The notes beneath the pieces are model-generated. The model ran no database searches. It had not been told where the DNA came from and saw nothing but the letters and a program-made list of their open reading frames with translations. A stretch of DNA of 64,000 bases from Phoronis australis (taxonomy: Eukaryota > Phoronida > Phoronidae). The DNA is taken from contig NMRA01000816.1 in the NCBI GenBank assembly GCA_002633005.1, positions 69,619 to 133,618 on the forward strand, in the 5' to 3' direction. Shown in pieces: positions 38,641-51,200 of this stretch. Each line of letters opens with the position of its first letter. Positions within the stretch are counted from its first letter, which is position 1. The position numbers and the translations under genes are program-made.

Positions 38641-38814
38641 CTAAACAGGGCGAAATTTGACTTTAAAATGGAATATTCCCATTCCCAAAGTCAGTTAGTA
38701 GCAAAAAATAATTTTAAAATGCTTTCGCATTCAGAAGTTGAAGACTATCAGATGGTCGAAGTCAAGGACAACAAAAAAGTATCCGAAGATTTGTCTTTAG
38801 ACACACAAAAATAA
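38641..38814 (+). CDS. Candidate terminal exon of an unrecognised plus-strand gene
   Basis: A pyrimidine/TTTTTGGCAG acceptor leads into a frame that reads LNRAKFDFKMEYSHSQ and later EVEDYQMVEVKDNKK, ending SLDTQK and a TAA stop. It is hydrophilic and Ser/Lys/Asp/Glu-rich with no known motif. It could be the last exon of a gene starting at 36707, but no linking exon was found in the transposon-rich 1.6 kb between them. Chance cannot be excluded. Confidence 0.3.
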   Translation, partial: LNRAKFDFKMEYSHSQSQLVAKNNFKMLSHSEVEDYQMVEVKDNKKVSEDLSLDTQK

Positions 38815-39189
38815 TTGAAAGCAAGAATATTTAAATATCATATTGATAATTTCATTCACCAAGGTCAAGCATCTCTGCCGAAACGATACATTAGTAAAAT
38901 GTAACCGAGACTGATAACATGAGACGACTCATGATGAGAGACCAGTAACTTGTATAAACTTTGCTATTATGTGTATGAAAATCTCTTCCCTTTCCTTCAA
39001 TCCCTCATTTCTGTAATGTGCTAAGATTATGCCCAAAACCCTAATATTTTTATTGCATATTTTGTATTATTTATTATCATAATTGTTGTTTACATGAGGG
39101 TACATGGCCGAGGATGTTCATCCCTATCTATGTTCAAAAATATAATTTCTGGCTAAATAGACCTATTGACAAAAGCGTTAGCGAAATCT

Positions 39190-39480
39190 TGGCTATGAAC
39201 ATGCGCGCACCCAGCCAAAAAATATTGGTGGGCTCGAATTGTTCGGTATGTGGACCTTTTACAGAAAAAAAAAATCAACGAGGACTAAAAAAAAAAAAAA
39301 AAACTTGGCCACTAGGTTCAGGCCTGCCAATCTTGCCTCCGCGCCGAATTTCTGAGGGCTTTTCTCTCGTTTACTCGGACTGAGGCGGACCTTTTTGCCC
39401 AATTCGCCAAATTGGGCACCCCCTGGGTGCGCCAATGATGAAACCCGTGTTTTTTTCAAGAAACGAAATTTTGATTTTGA
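39190..39480. other. A-run-rich, CpG-bearing insert, possibly a retroposed fragment
   Basis: Two A-runs (39267-39276 and 39288-39303) and GC-rich flanks (GCGCGCACCCAGCC, CCCCTGGGTGCGCC) stand out from AT-rich surroundings. I find no gene or Pol III boxes. Confidence 0.3.
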
Positions 39481-40102
39481 CAATTTACAGCTACAGAATT
39501 GGCCTTAATTTGTTGTCTGTTCAGGTGAGAAGTCATTTCTGGAGCTGACAATTCTCGAGGCCATTCTCAATGCACAAAATGACCCGCCGTGACAACTTGT
39601 ATCAGCTGGTCTCAAGCAATGACGAACTATCAATTCTTTTCTTTCAAAGAGACGATAGTATAAGCACCTTGAGCAAGGGACGATTTGAAACTATTGAATT
39701 TCATAAAACAAACGTCCAAATGAAAACTTGCTTTTGGTAATAGAAGATGAGCTTACTGTCTCTTTAAATGGTACTTAAAAACAAACTATTTCATAGGGAA
39801 ACTCGACATGAAATCTTTTATGGATGGTAGGAGTCATTGTTGTCTTCCGAGAGGTACTCAATAGGGGAAATTTGTCAAGCACGTGTTATTTAAAAGCCTG
39901 TCCGAAGACGCAATATTTAACTTGGAATTGGTTCTGATATGATACCCAAATGTTTGATTAAAAACATTTTTAAGAGACTTAAAACAGCGTCCCACAAAAG
40001 GATCACATATATGTACAACGAATACATCACGGCAGATGTTTATATGTGTAAGTAATATTACGCTTAAGGTGTACCAGTGTTATGCTAGAGGTAGGCCTAT
40101 CT

Positions 40103-40383
40103 CAGTATTGGAATGACCAATGGCAAAAAAAATCCATGATATATTGTTCCACAAATAAATAGGCTTATGTGATAGACATTTTTGTGTTATAAAATCTGAC
40201 TGCAAGGAATGCTTTTTTGCATGAACGAGGTTAAAATAATTGGACAGTGTACCACAAGGGGCTATAGCCCCCCTTTTTTAGTGCTGCGTTGCCCATGTAA
40301 AAGAGCTAACTGGAAATTAATTAAGAGGAAACCAAAACCAAAGAAGAGGAAATCATATTAAAAGAGGAAAATTCCAAGCTCTG
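40103..40383. mobile_element. hAT-like MITE, family M2, copy 2
   Basis: Same family: left end CAGTATTGGAATGACCAATG, then a middle CATAAATAAATAGGCTT-like block, and the right end AAATTCCAAGCTCTG. A short GGGGCTATAGCCCCCC palindrome has been inserted in the middle. It lies in the intergenic stretch left of KIF14. Confidence 0.7.
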
Positions 40384-42208
40384 CTACTTGCTTTTTTTGA
40401 TCAACATGGCCGAGCTGTTGAACTCAATATAGCATAATCAATCCCCTTACCCTGACGTACTACAACGCCCAGATTATGCTGTATCAGTTAATTCATTATG
40501 GTGCACAGTGTGAGGCATTGTCCCACATTGTGCACCGATGCTCAGATAATCACTGTTTACCCAAAATAAGTTTGCCAATTGTCAATCTGTTGCACAAAGT
40601 TTGACCTTGAATAGTGAGTTGCATTGCAGACATAATTTTTTGAAAAGTGGTACGAGGTGCGATAGAACGATCTTTCCTCATCCACCTCAGCTCTGAAGTG
40701 TGTTCACAACAGTACATTTCGAAAACTATGTCAATCATCAAATGCATTTCTGCTTGGGCAGAAGTAGAAACTAAGTTCAGGATGTGGGACTGGAAGACTT
40801 AATATCCACTAGGTGGCGCTAATGAGTAAAGAAACATTTTTGTTAATTGATGGAGAACAGAAAGCTGTTCATCAAGATGGGAAAGTCTACCGGCTAAGTG
40901 AACAGTCCCTCACAATTTAATTGAATGCATGCACTTCAACAGGCGAAACTGTTGACACACTAGCGCCACCTGTTGAATTCAAAGGTCCCCCATTGGAATG
41001 AAAAGACTTAGTTTACAAAACCCATAAGTGGTGTATTTAAATACATGTTGATATTTACAATTTTGTATCAGCACAGTACGTGAGCAACAAAATAAATTCG
41101 AGTAACAAACAATTACAATATTTGGTTAAATTACACAATATAACCATGACTAGCAGATGACTAATTCTACCACAGTCTACAGATGAACACATCCATTCAC
41201 AGTTGTAGAGATTTTCACACCGAAGAAAATAACTGTTGCACTGATTCTTGCAACATAACTCTTAACTCGGTTTTCAGAGCAGAAAGTATCAAAAGGGAGA
41301 AAGACCAAAAACAGTCGTGGCACAAAGTTAAGAAAGAAAGTAGAAAATCTAACTAAATGTGGAAAAATGTATTATGGTGGGTGACTTCCTGATCTTATTG
41401 TTATTTAAAAACTTTGATCCAAAATTGCATGAACAAGAGAGCATTAGAATGACCTTCAATAGTACGAAAATATGATGAATCCACAACCTCATTTCACAAA
41501 AATGTGGTTTTTGACAACTACCAAAGGAGATAAATCTGTTTTGAAATTCAACTATTCTTCAATTTTCATTACTTTGATATTCATTTTTCATTCAGCCTAT
41601 TAGATTAGCCTTCAAATTTCACCACGTCTTGACCACAATCTGTGGGAAAAATATCCACAGAGCTCTAACAAAGGCATGCCCATGAAAATTTGTTTTTACT
41701 TTCATTTTTAAATTGTGGAATGGGATTTGGTCCTGTCCATGAATTATCACCTTAAGAGTTCAGTTTGTAACAGATTTCCAACAGTCAAGCTGAAGCCCAA
41801 TTTTGATCCAGCTGAAAATACGCTTTAAAGGCCCCCTGAATGTCTAAATGAGAATCAAAGCCATTAATATAAAACATGTGAACTTAATAAACTGACCACC
41901 TCTAACCCACAATGCTTGCAGCTTTTCAAACCTCGTGGAATTGAGCTTTCCAGTAGCAATATCAATAACCTTGTAACAAATGACAAAATTATACAAGCGA
42001 AAAAAGCACTTGACTTAGCCACAGCACAAAATCAACACTTTAAAATCCCTATTTGGCAAAGCAGTTTTCTGCAACACGGACAAATTTATGAAGAGTATCT
42101 TTCCGCAGAATGGTATTCGTCAATTTCTTCGCAAACATTGCCCGCAAGCTTCTTTTGGTTTGATCAAACAGCAACTTTGCGGACAGGAAGTATGCAGATT
42201 TCAGTTCA

Positions 42209-45200
42209 TTATTTATCTAGAAGCGAGGTATTTTGCTGTATAACTTTCCTCTGTTTGTGAATTGTTGGTGAACTGCGCAGATCCTTATTTGATGGTGACG
42301 CAGGAAGCAAGCGTCTACCTTTGGTCGGTGTACCCGTCTTTGATCCGAGGTTCTTTTTGATCAGTGCTATGAGCGCCTTTGTTGCCAGGCTCACTTCCTG
42401 TCCCGCAACATCGAGTTGCTCGTTTTGTACATCGGAGAGAATGGAGACCTCTGAACTCTCCGACTGGCTGTCAGTTGACAAGATAACGTCAGAAGCGGCG
42501 AGAAGCTTGGTCGTCGACTTCTGGATCATCTCAGCACACTTACACAACTGTCTGAGGTCACCATCCTGACCTGAAACAGAAGCGGCACCTGAAGACTAGT
42601 ACAATGACATATACATTTTGCGCTCATTTCTCAGCCAGATGGGGTACATTACAAGATTGGGTTAGAACTTGAAGTTACCTGAAGCAAGGCCACGTATAAA
42701 GTGTGTTACAGGTTTACAACAAAATTAAAACAAACGCACATTTTTGTGATTTTAATACAAAATGAAGTCTTATTTATATTAAGAAAAACAGTGGACATTT
42801 CACCACTTTACCAACTAAATTTGAATCTTAATTTAAATACTAAAAACAACAACAAAGGCACCACATTATACCAGTAGGTACAATTTGACGTTTCATGCAG
42901 TTACGTTTCCTACAATTCAGCATCACCCATCAACCAAAGACATCATCTGCACACAGTGAACAAGACAGACAAGTGAGGGATCTTGAGCAGATCACAAAAT
43001 CATCAGGTGTGTGGTTATGGTCACACGCTCATTTGGATAGACATATTGCCTGCTAATTGGACAAAAACATAGTTATCCACATTGTGCAAAGTGAGAATTT
43101 CCAATGTACAAAAATAGGGTGGTCATGAAAGCCATTCTGCAGAGTGGGGCCCTTACCAGAGAGTGGGGCCCTTACCAGAGAATGGGGCCCTTTTCAAAGA
43201 GTGGAACCTTTACCAAAAAGTGGGGCCCTTACCAGAGAGTGGAACGCTTTTCAAAGAGTGGAACCTTTACCACAGAGTGGGGCCCTTACCAAAGAGTGGG
43301 GCCCTTACCGGAGAGTGGAACCCTTTTCAAAGAGTGGAACCTTTACCAAAGAGTGGAACCTTTACCAAAGAGTGGGGCCCTTACCAGAGAGTGGAACCCT
43401 TTTCAAAGAGTGGAATCTTTACCACAGAGTGGGGCCCTTACCAGAGAGTGGGACCCTTTTCAAAGAGTGGAACCTTACGACCCTTTAAAAATCTACTCAT
43501 ACCATAGACAAAGAACTAACTACACACAATAGAGGCAAGTGTTCAGAAGGAAGAACGATCCTCCTTCAACATGTAAGAAAAATTAGAAAAAAAAACATTA
43601 GCAATCAACTCCCATGTAGCTCCTACCTTTGACCAGAGGATGCGCTGCCTGTGTAAGTAGACTGACGTTGTCCACCAGGTTGGTCACATGACTCACTAGT
43701 TTTTGAGAACGGGCATAGCAGTGGTGATAGAAGTTGTCTGGTTTCTCTTCTATACTTTCTCGCAAAGTCGAGTCAAGCTCCACCTATAGACAGTGAAGGA
43801 ACACAGATGACAAACCTGCTAAGTAAAGAATTACGACTGCCTATGGATGAGGTGTAATTCAATGTGTTGATACAGTTAAAGTTTTATACTATTCTTAGTC
43901 TTTATTCACTCCACCTGTTGGTAGTCACATCAGAGGTCACGTGATTTGACCAACAGGAGGAGCTAATGGAGACCATAACGGGAGATCTAACTTTTGTAGA
44001 CTGCTCTAAGAAAAGATCACATGTTAGGTGTTGCTAACAGTCACAGAGATATGTTGTTCTGAAGTTAGCCAAATTTGGACATTCTTCAAGCGTCTTACAC
44101 AACGTTAAGAAATAAATGCTCTCAGTGAAACAATTCTTACAACATCGATAACAACGACGAGATTTACCTGGATTTCCTGACACTTGAGAAGCAATATTTT
44201 GGTCGTGGCAGCGACAATCTCAATGTGGCGAATCATGTCTTCAGTAACCTAGAACCAACAGGTGAAAGAACGTCAAAAGCTTCCAAACGCATTCTTGATG
44301 AAAAATGACAGACTTAAAACTTCATTATAATTCATGATGATAAAGAGAAGGGTGTTGTGTGCAGTGGGGCCCGCCGAGTGGTCTACACACATCTGGAGCA
44401 AGGGAGAAGGTAACAGATCCACAACACTTCTTTATCATTACACCACCCACTGCAGGGACTTCATAGTTTAACCAAAAATCAATTATTTGCTTTCCATTGA
44501 CTACAAAAGGCATTATCTAAACTGAACATAACACAAGTCTCAACAAAACTCTAGATCTACAGGCAGTTCTTAGTGTTTCACATAGCAGTTCCCAGCTTTT
44601 CGCTCATCTTTTCAAACACATCAGACATCAGTATGCACCGATCTTTCCTGAACCCTCTGCCACGCCAGCGCCACCTACCAGTGACTGACTGGACCAGTCT
44701 GTGGACATGTTCTGTACCCTCGTCTCACAATCCTCCACAGTCTTCAGTCCTCCCATCAGGGTCTTGTCAATGAATAGGTCACAACCTGTCAGAAACTCCT
44801 GACGGATGTCGTAACCAAGCTACAAAGTAAGAAGATTTTATTAGTGACATAGAAGCGAATACAATCACAAGCCAAATGTTCAAACTATTGGTATGCATGA
44901 CTGTACAGTGGAAAAAACTCTTCATTCACTAAATTTGAAGAGCTTGTAGGGGAGTTTAACGCTGAACTGAACATTTAAGTGCAAAACCATGGGTACCTTT
45001 TTATATGCAATGAGCGGTTAATCATCCTGGTAATAAATATATGGCCATCTATTTTAGAGCTCCAGTTCTTTGATAGAGCTGCTTTTGCTAATTGAGCTGT
45101 TGAGCTTGGGTCTTTATGACCAGGGATGTCGCTCTTGTCAGAGTTTGCTAATTTGTTTACAAGAGCCACCTATGACTACCATGAGGTCCAGTAAACAATG

Positions 45201-48200
45201 GATGGTACTAGCTTAGAGCTTTGCAGGCGAAAGTCTTACTCATTAAAACTATATCTGACAAGGGTCGCATTTTAGAATCAATACAGATTACATGTTTCAT
45301 TTAGAATTGAACTGACAAACAGAGTTTATGCCTTCTCCGATAAGAATGCTTGAATAGACGAAGCTCCAATGTCACCACAAAATATCAACATGCAGACAAT
45401 GAAATCCCACCTTTATACTCAATGAGTCTTCGTCTTCATCAATGGCTGACGAATCAGGCGAGTCGGATAGATTCTTCATGTGGGTGTTGGTTGCCAGGGC
45501 AACCTCGCCACAATGACGGCAGATTGTGAAAACGGAATCTAGGATTTCTGAAGATGACTCCTTCACCATGGTTTCAATGTCATTTTCCACGCCCTTGAAA
45601 ACAATTTTGAATTCTCTCAATCATGTAATATAAAATAAATCTAAGGTTAATTTCACCTCAAACAACTTCTCCAAGCACACAAAAACTTTAGTCACCTTTT
45701 GTTTTATTTTGTCTGACTGTTCAAAAATCCAAAATCTAAATAAGACCTACAAGTACGGCCTTAAAATTTGCCTTATCAAGGTGGGGTTTCCTTCTTATAG
45801 TTCCAAAAACATCTGCAGCAGCATTAATTTTCCAAAGGCAGTCAACAATGCTTTGGAAAACCTTAGTGCAGCTCAGCCCCTAAAAATTTGATCCCTTCAG
45901 CTCAGTCACAGGTAATCTCTCAATTGACTTATTGCCAGGACTTCGACTGATGGGTTAACTGACCAATCAGAATGCAGCACACACCTTTGTTTCCAAGCTC
46001 ATTTTTTATTCCAAGTTACAGCAGTAAACAAAAAAGAAAGAGCAGCTTTAAATAATGACACTTTTCAGACTCACTTTCATGAAGAGTATCAGTTGGTTGC
46101 CCAGCTTGCGCACCGTCTCTGTGATCCTATTGGTCATCTCGTGAATGAGTGGCGAGCCCACGCTCTCATAGGTCGACGCCCACAATGAACAGTGAGTCAG
46201 TACAAGTTCAAGTGAGGTCATGATCTGCAGGCTGGATACTTGTACAACCTCAGAGTCGACAAAAACGACTGAAACAGAAAGATGTGACGTCTTAACAAAA
46301 GAGATATCAACCCAACAATAATTGTTCTGTTCAACTATTTTTGACAAGATCATTTCGTTGAATAATTTTTACAAAACCTCTTAATGAAGTGCCATGAACT
46401 TCATTCAAAACACTGCAATGGGTGAATGAGGGAAACTTCATTTTTCCTGAATCAGTAACTCATTTTTCTTATGATTATTAAGAAAATAATCAGTTTCGAA
46501 AGTCAAATTATGTAACTGATGATTAAGGTTACCCCAGCTAGTATGAAACTAGTGAGATTGCGTTCGAGAATGTATTTAAACAAGTCAAAGAAAAGACCCA
46601 TGCATTCTTAACAGTCAAAAAAACTGCAATGCATGAACAACTGTTCATATAGTCTAAATCACGTGTCCACTTTTTTACTCAAACAGTACATTCGAACACA
46701 CCTTTATCTTTCTTGTTCTCGCATGTTTGTTCATAGGCGTCGAGCAATGTGACCACGGCCATCTTGAGACAGTCACAGTTATACAGGATGCGGTCGGCCA
46801 GACTGTCTTTCACTGTCGTTTCTGGAAACAGTACACACATCATTACATGGATTTTTCTTTAAAATACCTGAAAGGTGTATCGGTAACGCTGTATCAGCGT
46901 ATAATATGTATTATTATCATCAATAGAAATTTCATGTTGTAATTTCAACTTTGTGCCCCAAGCTCACAGGAGGTATAGAATTGTTTCAGGCTCAGCTCAA
47001 GCCGGCCTGTGCATGTTAAAGACGATTTGTTTAGTTGCGATCTGATGCAACACACACGCACAATTCCACCTTTTTACCGACGATGGACTTTGCAGCCAGG
47101 TAAACCTAGTGCAGATCTTGTATATTTTTTCAAGATCCAGAATGAGGTATTGATGAGGGCAATAACATCCACTGTTTGTGAAGCAAGTCATTCTCTTTCA
47201 AGTGAGTATCTGACCTTTGAACCTATCGAGGGCCAGTTCCACGTAGTCCCTGCACAGTCCTATGATGGGAACTCGGGTAGACTCCTGCATGACCGCGGCG
47301 CCACCTTGGAACATAACTGAAACACACGCATCAGTACGCCAATGACCAAAAGAACAACTGAATCAAACACTTGGACAAAACAGTGGTGATAATGAAGTGT
47401 AAACGTGTGACGTGTAATGGCTGTTGCCATAGCGATCACTGACAACAACGGATCCTGTCACACTTTCTTTTCAATTCGCCGACAAACGCCACTTTCCCAC
47501 TACTCACAACAGGAGTTTTGGTCAGTGAGAAAGCATAAATCCCAAACTCAAAATGTTATTGCAACTCAGCTCAAAATAGGTCAATTAAGTTTAAGTAGGA
47601 CCTTATTGACATGTCTGTTCATTCAGACAAATATCTACAAGACTGTAGATTTCAATTCAGCAAAAGTATACATTTTCTGAAAGTAGGAAATCTACAGAAT
47701 TTCATTTTTGAATTTGTACCCATTACCACGTGCTAGCGGACCATATGACAAAGACTTCTAGTAAAATTTAGCAAAACAGAAAGGTACATTCACCACAAAA
47801 TGACGATATCAAAAACGCGACCGAATTTCATGATATAAATGATCAAGATGAAAGATAAGAAAACTTAAAATTTTCTAAACTATCATTTCGTTTTCTGCAC
47901 CTTATGAAATTTTCCTGCAAAAATCATATGAGTTCTATTTTTCAATTCATGCAAAAGTGGAACATTCTAAAAAGAATTCCTAACAGTGTGAATAAACTAC
48001 GCCATCTGACATTTAACATAGAGAGCTAACAAAAACTTTGATTTAGCTTTCCGAAGAACTTGAATTGTAATTACGATAATTACCTTTTCTGACTTCCTTA
48101 GTCACCACACCTTTCGGTGTCTTGGGAGAGTTCTTAAGAGCTTCAAGTGAAGACAGACGTCGGGCGCGGCTTGCGAGGTCACTGATCCTGAAAACAATAA

Positions 48201-51200
48201 CAGATATTATGTAAATCAGTATTACACAATTACGCAACGAATTGGGAAATTACAAGAAACAGAAACAAAAAATTTACAAAGTAAATGATGCAAAAGCACT
48301 GATTTCATAAAACTTCTACAAAATAATGGTAACCGTAGCCTCCACTGAGAGGAGCACAGAAGACAACATAGGCAGTCACGAGGAGCCGCGACAAATGTTT
48401 GCTCAAAAGGCTTTATCATCTGATCTCTCTAGACTGCAATATTATCATAGAACACACAAGAATCACGGATATGACTGCTTGATTATCACCTACAAGATAT
48501 TAAACACAGTAAATGCTAATTAATGTATTTAAAGCTGATGTTTGACCTATTTCACAGATTAAAGACAAAAATTGAAGCGGACCTTTTACTCTCGTATTCT
48601 TTACTCTGGTATGATTCCGTCAAAGTTACTAACTCAAATCACTGGCAAGGCATACAAAAGCTTTTTTTTACCTTACCAACCCCAATAAAGCCCGAAGCGT
48701 TTTCTTGAGTCAATAATGGCAAACGATTCTTACGAGACAGATTTAGTGAGATTAAAAAGGACCAATTCAAATTCCGTTTTGGAAAACCAAACAGGACGAC
48801 ATGCAGCTTTAAGTACCCTTCATTCTCCAATCCCAATATGATAGAGAGGCTAATTCATGTATGGAAACAGAATACCTTAACATCAAGCAGGAATAAACAC
48901 AAAACAAGCTAACCTAGATGACATCCAACAATTCATCAAAAAATGAATTTTTGTGTTAAAAAATTCCAAAAACACAAAAATTCCAAAAGAACTAAGGAAC
49001 TGCGCATACCCTGTAGAGATGGAGTGGCCAGGACTCATTCAAAAACAGAACCGTTAGTACTATAAAGGTGTGAGAAGGAGCCAATCAGGTAAGAACATAG
49101 AATCCTCATTAATCAAATGATTATCACCTATCTTGTCGTCTTAACAGACTTGAGTCGATGTAGCTCACAAATACAAACAGTTTGAACATGGAGATAGCTT
49201 GTTTTTATCACTACAAAGGTCAAAAGTCAGCAAATTGATTAACCTGCAGTGATGGCCACGAAGAATGGCAAAAACGCTGGAAATATCTCACTGCATCAAG
49301 TCAAGAATGCAGAGTGCTTTCAATGAACATCTAAGTTTCATCGTGTCCCCGTTAACTCAGAATATGGCGAATATGAGGTGCGCCTCAGGTAAACTTTAAA
49401 AAATTCCCGCCCTGAATAATGTGAGACATGAATAGTTAAGTTTCGGCATCAATTTCAATCTTAACAAAGAGTTGAAAATCTGTTGTGACAGTCACATAGC
49501 ATCTACAAAAATTCATCACTTATTTCAATCAAAAATATTTGCAATAATTGCCATTTTCCAGTAGCTCACAGGCCCTACCCTACTGTAAACAATGGAAACC
49601 CCACCAGGTGTTGCTCTGGGATATCTACACAGTACAAACCAGATTTCACTCGTCAACCTTATTTTGTAAAAAGCAGATGAAGAATTGCTCTGCAAAAGCT
49701 CTTTGTTGTTTATGTAACTTTTTCAACTTTTAATGACTCAACCGCAGTTTTTGTACCAATTCACTCTAATTTCTCGACAATATTAGCCACAACTTTACCA
49801 AACCTGATCAATATTACCCCTTTTCTGCACAAGAGCTGTACCAAAGTCATGTTTTCATTTCTCCCTTCCAATTACACTTGCAAGCTAATAAACACACACT
49901 AATACTTTAATCCTATTAAATTTGACTGACACATCTAACATTCTTCACTTCAGTAGCAGTTGCCTACCATGAGTTATGAGATAGAGTTTAACCAAACAGG
50001 ACTCCTTCCAACCCCTATACAGGTATGGCACTCATGACGAGCTGGGAAGGCAACACATAATCTCATCAATATAGGGGCACAATATGACGGATAAGGGGAA
50101 TTCAATTTTCTTCCTTTTTTCGTTAAAAGATGTATAGCACCAGATTAATGCTTTTTCATGTTCGAGTTCTGTATTATTAGAAATGCTGGAAAAATCTAAA
50201 AATTATAATTCTGGCAATTGCTTTTGTCTGAAATTGGAAAGATTCCGGTGTAATTGAAAAATCCCAACAGCCAGTCAACAATGTTCACTTCAACCTATGG
50301 TTTATCTACACTGTAAGATAAAGCTCAAAAAGGTATTCTGTTGCCAGATAACGAAGAATCGCAGTAAATCACCCACCGGCAGGCATGAGACACAACACAT
50401 CCAATCATAGCTCAGACTAAGCTCTGACACAACTATTTTGTGAAAATCTAGAAGGCTCTTGAAGATATAGAGATAGGTTAGTGCCCTATGGGTATACAGC
50501 AGTATATAAACCTGGAACATGCCACCCAATAACATTTATCAACAATGTAAATAAAAGCCTACACACAGCACATCTTTAGGTCTGATCTAAAGAACACATA
50601 TTCACAATACAGCTTAAAATAACACATAGTCTCTAGCCCAGGGGGTCTTAAGACCTACTTTACATTTAAACACTTCCAAATGGTTACACAAATTGGAGAA
50701 GAAAGAAGGCAGATTCACATGCGAACACCAGTGAGCAAGAGAATTTTTAAAATCAATTTTCATTGATAAATTATAGAAGTTTCCAGCAGCTTATCTTTTT
50801 GAATTAGCATGCTAGTTTTCCCCTACCTTCTATCAAAATTGTGGACGTTTTTTTGACAAACCAAGATGATTAGAACGGAATCTTGTCATTGTTTTCCTGG
50901 AAACTGGTGAATTTTTTGGAACTAATATACACATATGAAAAAACACCCTATCATTTCCTAAACGAAAGAAGAACGTGAAATCCACAATGACGACAAATAA
51001 CCACTGCCGACAAAGAACATTCACTTTGAAACAAAGAACAGATAATTGTTGGTAGCAAACACCAAGTAGGAATAAAGATTCCAACAATTGCATGTGACAG
51101 AGAATTTTTAGAACAATCAACATTAAAATAATTATAAAAAATTCCCATGCCAACAACTTCCGACACCAAAATCACTTTCAAGCAGCGTGGCTATGACTGA

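Larger units (their letters stand above)
38815..42208. other. Stretch left of KIF14, no gene seen
   Basis: It includes the KIF14 3' UTR (minus strand, from 42208 down) with no clear poly(A) hexamer, an M2 MITE copy, and a TAGGTGGCGCT fragment near 40810 related to the 430-bp family. Other ORFs lack motifs. Confidence 0.5.

Noticed and set aside
43104-43532. 142-residue repeat protein
   Set aside because: Produced by the 19-bp minisatellite; all three frames are open and nothing else supports coding.
45372-45620. ORF starting MREFKIVFKG as a separate small protein
   Set aside because: It is KIF14 exon 45411-45593 extended into the upstream intron; the acceptor at 45594 removes the first residues.
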